Source: Thermoanaerobacter wiegelii Rt8.B1
GTDB taxonomy: Bacteria; Bacillota; Thermoanaerobacteria; Thermoanaerobacterales; Thermoanaerobacteraceae
NCBI RefSeq assembly: GCF_000147695.2
Contig: NC_015958.1
Span: 2,277,501 to 2,341,500 of the forward strand
Length of the DNA: 64,000 bases
Reading direction: 5' to 3'
A program made the translations under genes and the position numbers. Below the pieces are notes generated by a model. The model was not told the DNA's origin and did no database searches. It saw only the letters and a list, made by a program, of their open reading frames with translations. Of the stretch, positions 41,495-50,961 are shown in pieces (positions within the stretch are counted from its first letter, which is position 1; every line of letters begins with the position of its first letter).

Positions 41495-41516
41495 GGGATT
41501 CCCTTCAAGGAACCCC
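41495..41516 (-). terminator. Intrinsic terminator after proS
   Basis: GGGGTTCC and GGAATCCC pair over 8 bp (one G-U) with a 6-nt loop, followed by TTATTTT on the minus strand, directly after the proS stop. Confidence 0.75.
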
Positions 41517-43229
41517 TCACATCTTCTCTTTTATAATATTTTTCACCTTTTCCACAACATCAGAAATTTTTACCTCTTCTGCTTCTTCTTTTTCTCTCAA
41601 TTTTATTTCCACTATTCCATCATCTACTTTTTTCCCTACTGTAATCCTTATAGGTATTCCTAACAAATCGGCGTCATTAAATTTGACACCAGCTCTCAAA
41701 TCTCTATCATCTATTAAAACCTCTATTCCCTCTTTTTGCAAAGCAGCATATATATCTTCGGCTACTCGATTTTGAGCTTCATTAGAAACATTCACAGGTA
41801 CTATAATCACATGATAAGGTGCAACACTCATAGGCCATATAATACCTTTCTCATCATGGTGTTGCTCTATAATAGCAGCAACCGTTCTATTAATTCCTAT
41901 TCCATAGCAGCCCATTATAATTGGCTTTTCATTTCCCTCTTCATCTACATACTTAGCTCCTAATGCATCACTGTACTTTGTCCCCAACTTAAAAATATGT
42001 CCTACTTCTATACCTCTGTCAATTTTAAGCGGTGAACCACACCTTGGGCACTTATCTCCTTCAATAACATTCTTGATATCTGCCACAACATCAGCTTTAA
42101 AGTCTCTACCATAGTTGACATTTTTAATATGATAATCTGTCTCATTTGCTCCTACTATAAAATTCCTCATTTGCGGAATCTCATTATCTACTATTATCAT
42201 TACTTCTCCTTTTAATCCTATAGGTCCTGCAAATCCCACTTTTGCTCCTGTAACCTTTTCAACTATTGATGCATCTGCCAATTCTAATTCCTCTTCTCTT
42301 ATTCCTAAAATATTTAAAAGCTTTGTTTCGTTTAAGTCTCTATCTCCACGAACTAATGCTGCTATAACGTTGTCCTTTGCCTTGTATATAAGAGTTTTTA
42401 CAAATTTATCAGGAGTAATTCCCAAAAAATTAACCAACTCTTCAATTGTTCTAACATTTGGTGTATATACTTTTTCTTTTGGCAACATCTCTTCATCTAT
42501 TTCTTGGTTGATAAGGCATTCTGCCTTTTCCTCATTTGCAGCATAACCACAATTGTCACAGTAAGCTATTACTGCTTCCCCTACACCAGAAATTACCATA
42601 AACTCTTTTGAGTCTTTTCCTCCCATAGCACCTGAATCAGCTTCTACGACCAAATATTTAAGTCCACATCTATCAAATATTCGGCAGTAAGCCTCATACA
42701 TTTTATTAAAGGACTTATCCAACCCTTCCCAATCCACATCAAAGCTGTAAGCGTCCTTCATTATAAATTCTCTACTTCTCATGACGCCAAATCTCGGGCG
42801 CCTTTCATCTCTAAACTTAGTTTGAATTTGATATAAAATAAGAGGAAGCTGCCTATAAGACTTCACTTCATTTCTAATAAGGTCTGTAAAAACCTCTTCG
42901 TGTGTAGGCCCTAAGCAAAAGTCCCTTTCATTTCTATCTTTTAGCTTAAACATCTCAGGGCCAAATACATCCCATCTTCCACTTTCTTTCAAAAGTTCTG
43001 CTGGAATAAGAGCAGACATTAATACCTCTTGACTGCCAGCTCTGTCCATCTCTTCTCTTACAATTTGCTCCACTTTTCTAAGTACCCTTTGTCCTAATGG
43101 CAAGTAAATATATACCCCTGAAGCCAATTTCCTCATCAATGCAGCCTTTAACATTAAAATATGGCTGGGAATTTCAGCTTCAGCAGGAATTTCTCTTAAA
43201 GTCGGAACTAACAGCTGCGATAGTCTCAT
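41517..43229 (-). CDS. proS: Prolyl-tRNA synthetase
   Basis: Class II synthetase that charges tRNA-Pro. From ATG 43229 it has 570 residues: the class II core with [15 protein letters not shown] and motif 2 ([17 protein letters not shown]), an inserted editing domain (about residues 225-405), motif 3 ([18 protein letters not shown]) and an anticodon-binding C-domain. It is the bacterial long form. AGGAGG lies 6 nt before this ATG; ATG 43235 touches it. A TTGACA-17-TAAAAT promoter overlaps the end of ispF. Confidence 0.97.
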   Translation of the reverse strand: MRLSQLLVPTLREIPAEAEIPSHILMLKAALMRKLASGVYIYLPLGQRVLRKVEQIVREEMDRAGSQEVLMSALIPAELLKESGRWDVFGPEMFKLKDRNERDFCLGPTHEEVFTDLIRNEVKSYRQLPLILYQIQTKFRDERRPRFGVMRSREFIMKDAYSFDVDWEGLDKSFNKMYEAYCRIFDRCGLKYLVVEADSGAMGGKDSKEFMVISGVGEAVIAYCDNCGYAANEEKAECLINQEIDEEMLPKEKVYTPNVRTIEELVNFLGITPDKFVKTLIYKAKDNVIAALVRGDRDLNETKLLNILGIREEELELADASIVEKVTGAKVGFAGPIGLKGEVMIIVDNEIPQMRNFIVGANETDYHIKNVNYGRDFKADVVADIKNVIEGDKCPRCGSPLKIDRGIEVGHIFKLGTKYSDALGAKYVDEEGNEKPIIMGCYGIGINRTVAAIIEQHHDEKGIIWPMSVAPYHVIIVPVNVSNEAQNRVAEDIYAALQKEGIEVLIDDRDLRAGVKFNDADLLGIPIRITVGKKVDDGIVEIKLREKEEAEEVKISDVVEKVKNIIKEKM

Positions 43230-43261
43230 TTTCATCCTCCTAAGTACATAATTTTAAGTAA

Positions 43262-43290
43262 ATTTTATTTTACCTACTTTTTTATGTCAA
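43262..43290 (-). promoter_or_regulatory. Promoter of proS
   Basis: TTGACA (43285-43290), lying within the last ispF codons, and TAAAAT (43262-43267) are 17 nt apart on the minus strand, about 33 nt before proS. Confidence 0.7.
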
Positions 43291-43771
43291 CACCTAATTC
43301 TTCTAAACTGACAATAACATAGGCTTTTATTCCCTCTTGTCTACCTGTAAAACCTAATCCTTCCTCTGTTTTTGCTTTTACATTTATTCTTTCTTTCTCA
43401 ATTTTTAATAATTCCGATAATTTTATTCTTATTTGCTCTTTATGAGGAAATAACTTAGGCCTTTGCGCTACAATAATACAATCCACATTATTTACTCTGA
43501 ATTTATTCTCTATTATTGCCAACACTTTTTTTAATAAAAGGCTACTATCAATATCTTTATAGGCTATCTCCGTATCAGGAAAGTGCTCCCCTATATCCCC
43601 TAAACCAGCTGCTCCTAAAATAGCATCAATTAAGGCGTGTATCAAAACATCTGCATCAGAATGGCCTGCCAAACCTTTATCATGGGGAATTTCTACTCCC
43701 CCCAGTATTAACTTTCTTCCTTTTTCAAACTTGTGGACGTCATATCCCAACCCTACTCTCACTTCAACCAT
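43274..43771 (-). CDS. ispF: 2-C-methyl-D-erythritol 2,4-cyclodiphosphate synthase
   Basis: Fifth enzyme of the MEP isoprenoid pathway; it closes the cyclodiphosphate ring with release of CMP, as a zinc trimer. The 165-residue protein has zinc ligands in GLGYDVHKF (D and H) and [17 protein letters not shown], plus [10 protein letters not shown] and the C-terminal [17 protein letters not shown]. The ATG overlaps the end of the lipase gene by 8 nt. ispD lies one gene upstream, so the pair is interrupted by the lipase. Confidence 0.97.
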   Translation of the reverse strand: MVEVRVGLGYDVHKFEKGRKLILGGVEIPHDKGLAGHSDADVLIHALIDAILGAAGLGDIGEHFPDTEIAYKDIDSSLLLKKVLAIIENKFRVNNVDCIIVAQRPKLFPHKEQIRIKLSELLKIEKERINVKAKTEEGLGFTGRQEGIKAYVIVSLEELGVDIKK

Positions 43772-45008
43772 CCTTTACTCTAAAATTCCCTTCTTTATCA
43801 ACTTCTAAACTCATGCTTACACCTCTTGCAAAGCGAGATGTTTTAATCTTTTTTACAAAATTCCCCTTATTAGTCTCAATATATACCTCCGAAACAAAAG
43901 GCTCTCTTACAGAAATGCGATATTCTCCTTCAGGTTTTAAATTTAGATGCCATGTGTATTTTCCCAAGATATCATAACTTGTAGCATTTTTACTTCTGTC
44001 CAGCACCACAATTTTTTTGTCTGTTATCATGCTCAAATATGATACAACTTTTTCTAAAATAGAAACTTGTGGCCTTTCTTTAACACCCAATATTTGTTGC
44101 AAATAAGGAATAGAATCATTTAAAATCCCAATATGACCTGTTTTTACAATAAATTTTTCTCCTTCTACCCCTAACGCGCTCTTTTTAAGGACTGTACCGT
44201 CCCCTTTATCGTCCCTTATTACACCTACTGGCTTGCCATCTGGCCATACTATCTCACTTACTGGTTTTTCTACTTGAATAAACTTATTAGTATATATTCC
44301 ATCTCCTGAAAAAACATAGATTTTCTTGACTCTGTCGTATAAAACTCCTACTTGCTCATTTAAACTATTCAAAAATTCATTTATAACTTTCATATACTCA
44401 ATATTTTTAAACAAAATTTTATCATATCGAGTAGGATACATAAAAATATAATTCCCATATTCGCGAGAAGGCATTAAGTCTTTCACAGATGGGATATATT
44501 TTCTAATAACAGTTATGGCATCACTCTCTCCTTTTATTTTTGAAAAAATCCACAAAAACCCTTTAAAGAGCATGTTTATAAAATCATCATCCTCTGGGGC
44601 TACAGTACCCCCTTCCCAACCATAATAAGCATTTGCCGCTCCAAAATGGGGAGTAGCTAAAAATATCAATCTATCCACATCAAATTGATATTTATCGCTT
44701 TGAATATAACTTCTCGCCAAAAGTCCTCCCATGCTATGGCATATCAAATCTACTTTATGGCTGCCAGTCTTAGCTTTTGCCTCTTCAATAGTCAGTTTAA
44801 GGGTATCAACAGAATCCGGCACACTTTTCCACCATTCATAATAACATATAAATAGATTTTTCCCTTCTACTAAGCCTAATTTGCCCAAATTTTCTATAAA
44901 AGGATTATAAGCATAAGCCGCAGGACCAAAACTCCATATTTTCCCTAAAGGAGTTGGAGTAAAAATAGAACCAAACATACCGTGTACAAAAACTACAGGG
45001 TTATCCAT
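43764..45008 (-). CDS. Alpha/beta-hydrolase, thermophilic lipase/esterase
   Basis: A 414-residue hydrolase starting [16 protein letters not shown]. The HGMFG segment can form the oxyanion hole. The nucleophile elbow is [13 protein letters not shown] with Ser about residue 107; the first position is Cys instead of the usual Gly. ATPHFGAAN and a late TGHIGILND, with a candidate catalytic His, follow. There is no signal peptide, so it may be cytosolic. From memory, related thermostable lipases of Thermoanaerobacter share this elbow. GAGGG lies 7 nt before ATG 45008. It sits between ispD and ispF and overlaps ispF. Confidence 0.82.
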   Translation of the reverse strand: MDNPVVFVHGMFGSIFTPTPLGKIWSFGPAAYAYNPFIENLGKLGLVEGKNLFICYYEWWKSVPDSVDTLKLTIEEAKAKTGSHKVDLICHSMGGLLARSYIQSDKYQFDVDRLIFLATPHFGAANAYYGWEGGTVAPEDDDFINMLFKGFLWIFSKIKGESDAITVIRKYIPSVKDLMPSREYGNYIFMYPTRYDKILFKNIEYMKVINEFLNSLNEQVGVLYDRVKKIYVFSGDGIYTNKFIQVEKPVSEIVWPDGKPVGVIRDDKGDGTVLKKSALGVEGEKFIVKTGHIGILNDSIPYLQQILGVKERPQVSILEKVVSYLSMITDKKIVVLDRSKNATSYDILGKYTWHLNLKPEGEYRISVREPFVSEVYIETNKGNFVKKIKTSRFARGVSMSLEVDKEGNFRVKDG

Positions 45009-45017
45009 AAAATCACC

Positions 45018-45059
45018 CTCATACAATTTAATAGAAAATTCTCTATTAAATTATATGAG
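45018..45059 (-). repeat. 18-bp hairpin between ispD and the lipase gene
   Basis: Arms 45018-45035 and 45042-45059 pair over 18 bp (one G-U) with a 6-nt loop. The 3' arm ends in GAG, which is part of the lipase ribosome site. No T-tract follows, so it is not an intrinsic terminator; a role in translation or mRNA stability is inferred. Confidence 0.7.
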
Positions 45060-45074
45060 GATTCGCGAAAAACG

Positions 45075-45758
45075 TTATTTTTTTAAAAAAGCCTCTGCTA
45101 CAATCAAATCCTCGGGCGTAGTTATCTTTATATTTCTATAGTCCCCTTCAACTACTTTTACTTTATAACCCAATCTCTCCACTAATACTGTGTCATCTGT
45201 CCCCAAAAAACCATCCTCCAGTGCCTTTTGATGAGCTTTAATAATCAAATTCCTTTCAAATACCTGAGGGGTTTGAATTGCCCATAAATATTTTCTATCA
45301 GGGGTATTTAAAATAAAATTTTTCCCATCAACTACTTTTATAGTGTCTTTGACAGGTACTCCCAATGCTACTGCTTTATGCAAATAAGCTTCTTTTAAAG
45401 CTTTTATAACTGTTTCTTTCTCAATTAAAGGCCTTGCTCCATCATGAATTGCTATAATTTCGCAATCTACCTTTGTATTTGTAATTCCATTATAAACAGA
45501 ATACTGCCTTTCACTACCTCCTTCTACTAATTTAATTGGTTTTTTGAAAATATACTTTTTTACTACATTTTCTTGGCAATATTCCATTTCTTCCTTTGAT
45601 ACAACAACAACAATTTCCTTAATCCAATCAATTTCATCAAAGGCTTTGAGAGAATAATACAAAACTGGTTTACCTGCTATAGTAAGGTATACTTTATTTA
45701 CTGTGTGCCCCATTCTAATGCCTTTACCTGCCGCCACTACAACTGCACTTGCATTCAT
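45075..45758 (-). CDS. ispD: 2-C-methyl-D-erythritol 4-phosphate cytidylyltransferase
   Basis: Third enzyme of the MEP pathway; it transfers CMP from CTP to methylerythritol 4-phosphate. From ATG 45758 it has 227 residues: the nucleotide-binding N-terminus MNASAVVVAAGKGIRMG, IAIHDGARPLIEKE, WAIQTPQVFERN and LGTDDTVLVERLG. GAGG lies 8 nt upstream; an in-frame extension to 45788 lacks a ribosome site. ispF follows after the lipase gene. Confidence 0.96.
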   Translation of the reverse strand: MNASAVVVAAGKGIRMGHTVNKVYLTIAGKPVLYYSLKAFDEIDWIKEIVVVVSKEEMEYCQENVVKKYIFKKPIKLVEGGSERQYSVYNGITNTKVDCEIIAIHDGARPLIEKETVIKALKEAYLHKAVALGVPVKDTIKVVDGKNFILNTPDRKYLWAIQTPQVFERNLIIKAHQKALEDGFLGTDDTVLVERLGYKVKVVEGDYRNIKITTPEDLIVAEAFLKK

Positions 45759-45817
45759 TTTCTCTACCTCACAAGTAAAATAATGCACACTCCAATTATA
45801 TCATTTCCCCACAAAAA

Positions 45818-45837
45818 AACACAGGTTTCCCTGCGTT
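45818..45837 (-). terminator. Intrinsic terminator after yacL
   Basis: AACGCAGG and CCTGTGTT pair over 8 bp (one G-U) with the loop GAAA, followed by seven T on the minus strand. It begins right after the yacL stop. Confidence 0.8.
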
Positions 45838-45840
45838 TTT

Positions 45841-46944
45841 TCATATAGCCTTTTCTTGTTCTGCTTGTTTGGGCTTTGCAAATATCATCCTCCCTGCGGC
45901 AGTTTGCAAAACACTAGTAACAAGCACTTCTATAGTATTACCTATGAATTTTTTACCACCGTCTACAACAATCATCGTGCCATCGTCCAAATAAGCAACT
46001 CCCTGCCCGGCCTCTTTGCCATCTTTAATAACTTGCACCACCATTTCTTCTCCAGGAAGAACAATTGGTTTTACCGCATTGGAAAGTTCATTTATATTCA
46101 AAACAGGGACCCTGTGAAATTCCGCTACTTTGTTTAAATTATAATCATTAGTTATTATTTTGCCTTTTAGCATTTGGGCAAGTTTCAAAAGTTTTGTATC
46201 TACTTCTGCCGCATCAATTTCCTTATCTACAATTTCCACTTTGATATTTAACTCATTCTGTATTTTATTTAAAACATCCAGTCCTCGTCTACCCCTATTT
46301 CTCTTTAAAGAATCAGAAGAATCCGCAATATGCCTTAATTCCTCTAATACAAAAGCCGGAATTATTAAAGGTCCTTCAATAAAGCCTGTCTTACATATGT
46401 CAAATATCCTGCCATCTATAATTACACTGGTATCCAAAATTTTTGGGATTCCACTATACTCGTTTTTAACAGTCTTTTGCGGTCCCAATTTTTTCATAAA
46501 GGAAAACACATTTAAAATATCTTCTTTTTTCTTTAAAGAAATTCTAATGCCTAAATACCCCAAAAATAAATTCAAAAGAATTGGCACTACTTTACCTACA
46601 ATAAAAATAGAATAGAGAGGCGCGCTTAGCAAATTAGCCACAATAAGCCCTACTATTAACCCAAATGCTCCTATTAAAATTTCATCAATCGGCATATTCT
46701 GAAGTTTTGCTTCCAACCACTGTTCAAAGTCTTTCCCCCACTTTATAAATTTAGGAGAAATGACATAAAATATGATTCCACCTATTAAAGTACCTATAAT
46801 ATAAGCTATCACTGTTGAAAAATAATTTAACTGTATAGGCACAAAATTCTGGTCTTTTACAAGATCTAGCAAAAGCTTTGTCAATTCAAAACCCGCCGCC
46901 ATTCCCAGTAATCCAATTCCACTTCTTATAATTTTATACAACAC
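45841..46944 (-). CDS. yacL: PIN/TRAM-domain membrane protein YacL
   Basis: A 367-residue membrane protein: about four N-terminal helices (within residues 1-130), a PIN nuclease-like domain ([20 protein letters not shown] near residue 165, with acidic residues [13 protein letters not shown] and [11 protein letters not shown]), and a C-terminal TRAM RNA-binding domain ([23 protein letters not shown]). Its nuclease function is unproven. It starts with GTG at 46944, GGAGG 7 nt upstream. In B. subtilis it follows disA and precedes ispD; here it still precedes ispD, but no disA is upstream. Confidence 0.9.
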   Translation of the reverse strand: MLYKIIRSGIGLLGMAAGFELTKLLLDLVKDQNFVPIQLNYFSTVIAYIIGTLIGGIIFYVISPKFIKWGKDFEQWLEAKLQNMPIDEILIGAFGLIVGLIVANLLSAPLYSIFIVGKVVPILLNLFLGYLGIRISLKKKEDILNVFSFMKKLGPQKTVKNEYSGIPKILDTSVIIDGRIFDICKTGFIEGPLIIPAFVLEELRHIADSSDSLKRNRGRRGLDVLNKIQNELNIKVEIVDKEIDAAEVDTKLLKLAQMLKGKIITNDYNLNKVAEFHRVPVLNINELSNAVKPIVLPGEEMVVQVIKDGKEAGQGVAYLDDGTMIVVDGGKKFIGNTIEVLVTSVLQTAAGRMIFAKPKQAEQEKAI

Positions 46945-47057
46945 TTTTTCACCTCCTATCTCTATTATTGGCTATTTTTCACATTATTATAAGCAGTTTG
47001 GGGGAATAATTAAAAATATTTCACAATTTTTACACGTATAAAGTGGTTGTTAATTAC

Positions 47058-47087
47058 AGTATACTACTTATGTAGATGGATTGTCAA
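47058..47087 (-). promoter_or_regulatory. Promoter of yacL
   Basis: TTGACA (47082-47087) and TATACT (47058-47063) are 18 nt apart on the minus strand, leaving a leader of about 105 nt. It is divergent from the plus-strand promoter at 47149-47177. Confidence 0.65.
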
Positions 47088-47148
47088 TTTAACAAAAGAT
47101 TAAAATTACATTAATGCTATATAATGTATTTAAATGCCATTCTAAATA

Positions 47149-47177
47149 TTGACATGGTAATGGTTTAAGTCTATAAT
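47149..47177 (+). promoter_or_regulatory. Consensus promoter of the plus-strand gene
   Basis: Perfect TTGACA (47149-47154) and perfect TATAAT (47172-47177) with a 17-nt spacer, about 50 nt before the ATG at 47227. Confidence 0.85.
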
Positions 47178-47226
47178 AAAAGCAAGAGAAATCTTAAAAA
47201 CTCATAGAACGGGAGTGGACAAAAAA

Positions 47227-47622
47227 ATGAAGGATATTATTGTAGACGACCTTCAAAACACAGTAGATGAATACCTTCTGCGCCATAGAAGTATTATGGA
47301 TATAATGACAAAAATACAAGAGAGCAGTGCCCGCATAAATAGAGCTGTTGCTAAATCAGTAACCGAGTGCGGTTGCATAAGGATAAATGCTAGCAAACAA
47401 GAAACTCCCCCGGATGCAACTTTGGAAGAGGCCCACAAATATTTCAAAACCCATCTTGAGGGCCAACTCTGTGAAAACTGTAAAGAAGTTATAGAAGCAG
47501 AAATAGGTAACAATATCTTTTACATAATCGCTTTGTGTAATGTTTTAGGACTTAATTTTTACGACATACTCCTAAAAAAACACAAAGAGTTAAACACTTT
47601 AGGCATATTTAACATGTTATAA
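47227..47622 (+). CDS. Conserved clostridial protein of unknown function (DUF1573-annotated type)
   Basis: The only plus-strand gene in the window. The 131-residue protein starts MKDIIVDDLQNTVDEYLLRHRSI, is mostly helical, and has cysteines in TECGCIRIN and LCENCKEV that might bind metal; it ends YDILLKKHKELNTLGIFNML. From memory, similar Clostridia proteins are labelled DUF1573, but the motif looks more like a small helical family, so the label is weak. An in-frame GTG at 47215 is possible; GGGAG lies 11 nt before the ATG. It converges on radA and shares a terminator with it. Confidence 0.8.
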   Translation: MKDIIVDDLQNTVDEYLLRHRSIMDIMTKIQESSARINRAVAKSVTECGCIRINASKQETPPDATLEEAHKYFKTHLEGQLCENCKEVIEAEIGNNIFYIIALCNVLGLNFYDILLKKHKELNTLGIFNML

Positions 47623-47653
47623 AATAAGCGTCTTCCTTAGGAAGACGCTTATT
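47623..47653. terminator. Bidirectional terminator between radA and the plus-strand gene
   Basis: A perfect 14-bp stem (47623-47636 with 47640-47653) has a 3-nt loop. A T-rich run follows on the plus strand (GTTTTAT) and an A/T run on the minus strand, so it can end both converging genes. The radA stop codon lies in the stem. Confidence 0.85.
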
Positions 47654-49010
47654 GTTTTATCTTTCTTAAAAAATCCATAATTTCTTTTATATCTCTTACC
47701 TTAATAATTTTTATATTCTCAAACTTTTTTATTTCTTTTGTTTTCATCTCAGGAATAAAAACTTGAGAAAATCCCATCTTTTGTGCTTCACCTATTCGTT
47801 TATCTATATTGCTGACTCCTCTCACTTCTCCCGTCAATCCCACCTCTCCTATAAAACAAACATCTTCAGGAATAGGTATATTAAAATATCCAGAAAGAGA
47901 TGAAGCAATTATTCCAAGGTCAGCAGCTGGCTCTTGAATTTTCATTCCTCCAGCCACATTTACATATGCATCAAATTGTGAAAGATTTATGCCCAGTCTT
48001 TTTTCTATAACTGCCAAAAGCAATATAAAACGATTGTAGTCAAATCCAGTGGCCATTCTTCGCGGCACTCCAAAAGTAGTCTTACATATCAAAGACTGCA
48101 CTTCCATTAAAATTGGCCTCGTCCCTTGAATAGAACATACAACAGCAGTCCCTGAAACATCTTTCGGCTTATTTGAGAGAATAAATTCAGAAGGATTGCT
48201 TATCTCACAAAGCCCATCCTCCTCCATATCAAAAACTCCTATTTCGTGAGTTGCGCCAAAACGGTTTTTTACAGCCCGCAATATCCTAAAAGACTGGGTC
48301 CTATCCCCTTCAAAATACAAAACTGTGTCTACCATATGTTCCAAAACTTTAGGGCCTGCTATTGCCCCTTCTTTTGTAACATGTCCTATCAAAAAAATAC
48401 TTATGTCTTTTTGTTTTGCAATCTCCATCAGCCTTTGAGTCACTTGCCTTACCTGAGACACACTTCCTGGTATTGTCTCACTTTCCTCAGTGTACATTGT
48501 CTGTATAGAATCAATAATAACAAAATCCGGCTTATTCTCATCAATTTTTCTCTCTATCTCTTCTATATTTGTTTCGCACAAGAGATATATTTGTTGCTTT
48601 TCTTTCAAAATTCTATCTGCCCTCAGTTTAATCTGTTGAATTGATTCCTCTCCTGACACATAAAGTACCTTTCTGTTATCAGAAATATTACCTGCTACTT
48701 GTAATAGCAAAGTAGACTTCCCAATTCCTGGGTCACCACCTATTAAAACAAGAGAACCTTTTACAATTCCGCCACCTAAAACCCTGTCAAACTCTTCAAT
48801 CCCTGTCTTTATTCTTTCTTCTTCTGAAAAAGTTACATCTTCGAGAAGAAATATTTGCGATCTATCTTTATTTTTCCTAAAATTTTTTGAATCCTCTATC
48901 GTTTCTTCCTCAAAAGAATTCCAGCTGTCACAATTAGGACATCTTCCCATCCATTTACTGCTTTCAAAGCCACACTCTCTACACACAAATTTTGTAGTTG
49001 ATTTGGCCAT
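47649..49010 (-). CDS. radA: DNA repair protein RadA (Sms)
   Basis: RecA-like ATPase that promotes branch migration during recombination repair. The 453-residue protein has an N-terminal zinc finger (CRECG...CPNC, residues 10-27), Walker A GDPGIGKST near residue 95, Walker B (FVIIDSIQ), the RadA-specific KNRFG near residue 253, and a C-terminal Lon-like domain (IQEPAADLGIIASSLS). It lies 46 nt after mntH; in B. subtilis it would follow clpC and precede disA. Confidence 0.97.
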   Translation of the reverse strand: MAKSTTKFVCRECGFESSKWMGRCPNCDSWNSFEEETIEDSKNFRKNKDRSQIFLLEDVTFSEEERIKTGIEEFDRVLGGGIVKGSLVLIGGDPGIGKSTLLLQVAGNISDNRKVLYVSGEESIQQIKLRADRILKEKQQIYLLCETNIEEIERKIDENKPDFVIIDSIQTMYTEESETIPGSVSQVRQVTQRLMEIAKQKDISIFLIGHVTKEGAIAGPKVLEHMVDTVLYFEGDRTQSFRILRAVKNRFGATHEIGVFDMEEDGLCEISNPSEFILSNKPKDVSGTAVVCSIQGTRPILMEVQSLICKTTFGVPRRMATGFDYNRFILLLAVIEKRLGINLSQFDAYVNVAGGMKIQEPAADLGIIASSLSGYFNIPIPEDVCFIGEVGLTGEVRGVSNIDKRIGEAQKMGFSQVFIPEMKTKEIKKFENIKIIKVRDIKEIMDFLRKIKQ

Positions 49011-49056
49011 ACCTCCACCATCTTTCGCAAAATTCTCTTTTAATTATATCACACTT

Positions 49057-50322
49057 TTAAACCTCTCCCATAAAAGTGAAATACAGAAGCAGCCCATTTA
49101 AAAAGATTATAACAGAAGCCACAATTATGCCAATGACTTTTTCAATGGGTGTGTTTACAAATTCTCCCATAAACTTTTTCTGAGAAGTAATTAAAAGCAT
49201 TGGTATTATAGCCATAGGAAGTTCAAAACTTAAAATTACTTGGCTTATGATAAGGGTTTTCAAAGGGTCAATACCTAATAAAATAATTATTAGTGCTGGC
49301 ATCATGGTTATAAGTCTTCTTACATTTAGTGGAATATTTAACCCTACGAAACCTTTCATTATAGTCTGCCCTGCCATTGTACCTACTGCAGATGATGACA
49401 AACCAGAAGCCAAAAGTGCAATGCCAAAAGCCCAACTAGACAAAGACCCTAACAATGGTTTTAAAGACATGTGAGCCTCTTCAATAGACTCAACCACCAT
49501 GCCGTTTTTATAAAAAACAGCTGCTGACACTATTAACATAGCCGCATTTATTATAAATGCTATATTCATTGCTACTAAAATATCTATCTTTTCCATCCTC
49601 AAATGTTCCTTCTTTTCTTCTAATGTATTTCCTGTATTTCTATATTGAACTAACTGGGAATGCAAATAAATCACATGAGGCATTACTGTCGCCCCTAATA
49701 TTCCCACAGCTATTAGCATAGCTTCTCCACTTGGTATAGAAGGAATTATAGTATGATACATCACTTTTCCCCAATCTGGTTTTGCCAAAAAAAGCTCAAA
49801 AGCATAAGAAAGGCTAATAATAGCAACTAAAGCAAAAATCACTATTTCAACTATCTTTTGACCATATTTTTCTAAGTAAACAATGATAAATGTGATCACT
49901 CCTGTCAAAAGGCCTGCATACATAAGAGGAATGTGAAAAAGCAAATACAATCCTAAAGTACCACCTAAAAACTCCGCCAAATCTGTAGCCATAGCCGCCA
50001 ATTCTGCTGCTATCCACAAAAGCCAATTAACTTTCCTTTTAAAAATCAAATTACACATTTCCGGTAAATTGCGTCCCGTTGCAATTCCTAATTTTGCAGA
50101 CATATTTTGCAAAAATATGGCCATAATATTGCTACAAAGTACCACCCATATTAAATGGTAGTTAAATATAGAACCCCCACTTATATTCGTGGCAAAATTT
50201 CCAGGATCAACATAGGCAACACTTACCACAAAAGCTGGTCCAAAATATTTTAAAACTTTTTTAAAGGTCTCACGGAGAGAAAAAAATTTTTTAGTCGCTA
50301 TGATGGACTCACGATTTTCCAA
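49057..50322 (-). CDS. mntH: Nramp-family Mn2+/Fe2+ transporter
   Basis: Proton-coupled divalent metal importer. The 421-residue protein has about 11 membrane helices. The metal-site motifs are DPGN (VAYVDPGNFATN, helix 1) and MPH (TVMPHVIYLHS, helix 6), the signature of true Mn/Fe transporters; the helix 6 Met supports soft metals. It starts with TTG at 50322 after a G-rich ribosome site. The upstream gene is an MntR-like regulator, and a candidate operator lies at 50337-50352. Confidence 0.93.
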   Translation of the reverse strand: MENRESIIATKKFFSLRETFKKVLKYFGPAFVVSVAYVDPGNFATNISGGSIFNYHLIWVVLCSNIMAIFLQNMSAKLGIATGRNLPEMCNLIFKRKVNWLLWIAAELAAMATDLAEFLGGTLGLYLLFHIPLMYAGLLTGVITFIIVYLEKYGQKIVEIVIFALVAIISLSYAFELFLAKPDWGKVMYHTIIPSIPSGEAMLIAVGILGATVMPHVIYLHSQLVQYRNTGNTLEEKKEHLRMEKIDILVAMNIAFIINAAMLIVSAAVFYKNGMVVESIEEAHMSLKPLLGSLSSWAFGIALLASGLSSSAVGTMAGQTIMKGFVGLNIPLNVRRLITMMPALIIILLGIDPLKTLIISQVILSFELPMAIIPMLLITSQKKFMGEFVNTPIEKVIGIIVASVIIFLNGLLLYFTFMGEV

Positions 50323-50336
50323 ATAAATCCCCCCAT

Positions 50337-50352
50337 TTTAGACAAAGCTAAA
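50337..50352. promoter_or_regulatory. Candidate MntR operator before mntH
   Basis: TTTAGACAAAGCTAAA is an inverted repeat (TTTAG and CTAAA arms), just before the mntH ribosome site. Its form resembles DtxR/MntR-family half-sites; assignment rests on the neighbouring mntR gene only. Confidence 0.35.
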
Positions 50353-50408
50353 TTTATTTGCCTTATTTAAAATATGTGTTTCTTTTTTGTCCTGTTACAT
50401 AAAAAAAC

Positions 50409-50426
50409 AACCCGCATTTACGGGTT
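50409..50426 (-). terminator. Intrinsic terminator after mntR
   Basis: AACCCG and CGGGTT form a 6-bp stem with a 6-nt loop, followed by GTTTTTTT on the minus strand. The mntR stop codon lies in the loop. It separates mntR from mntH. Confidence 0.75.
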
Positions 50427-50882
50427 ATTTTTCTGATACTTTTCTTTTATTTCTGGATTTTCCTCCAAAAACCTATTAAATTTTCTCATTTTTTCTAGCG
50501 TTTCAATAGATATATTGTGTTCAATTAATTCTGTTTGCTCTAACAATCCCTCCTTAACTCCTAAATTTTTTAAAAATTCCTCCACAGTAGAATGCCTATC
50601 CAATAAAAACTTACCCATTTCTTTGCCCTTTTCTGTTAAACCTATCACTCCATATTTTTCATACTCCACAAATCCTAATTCCTTTAACCTTTGAAGCATT
50701 TTAGTAGTTGAAGGGGCTTTTACATTTAAAAGTTCAGAGAGAAGATTTACACGGATATATGGGTTTTTTAGACTTTCCCTATAAATCATTTCTATATAGT
50801 CTTCCATAGCTGATGTAAGATGTTTCCTCTCCTGGGAATGAATTTGGTAACCTCTTACAGTATAAAACCTATCTTTTTCCAT
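50418..50882 (-). CDS. mntR: DtxR-family metal-dependent regulator, MntR-like
   Basis: Metal-sensing repressor, likely for manganese or iron uptake. The 154-residue protein has an N-terminal winged helix (HLTSAMEDYIEMIYRESLK, then VNLLSELLNVKAPSTTKMLQRLKELGFV) and a dimerisation/metal domain (GKEMGKFLLDRHSTVEEFLKNLG, LEQTELIEHNISIETLEKM) with Glu and His ligands. It lacks the SH3-like third domain, as does MntR. It is followed by mntH, which it presumably controls; Mn versus Fe specificity cannot be told. Confidence 0.88.
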   Translation of the reverse strand: MEKDRFYTVRGYQIHSQERKHLTSAMEDYIEMIYRESLKNPYIRVNLLSELLNVKAPSTTKMLQRLKELGFVEYEKYGVIGLTEKGKEMGKFLLDRHSTVEEFLKNLGVKEGLLEQTELIEHNISIETLEKMRKFNRFLEENPEIKEKYQKNNP

Positions 50883-50940
50883 ATGCTCACACCTTTTTTA
50901 ATCCTTCAATAGCATATATATTATCTTTAAATAAAAAAAA

Positions 50941-50961
50941 GACTTAGCACGAGGCTAAGCC
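50941..50961 (-). terminator. Intrinsic terminator after clpC
   Basis: GGCTTAGC and GCTAAGTC pair over 8 bp (one G-U) with a 5-nt loop, followed by eight T on the minus strand. It ends the ctsR-mcsA-mcsB-clpC operon. Confidence 0.85.
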
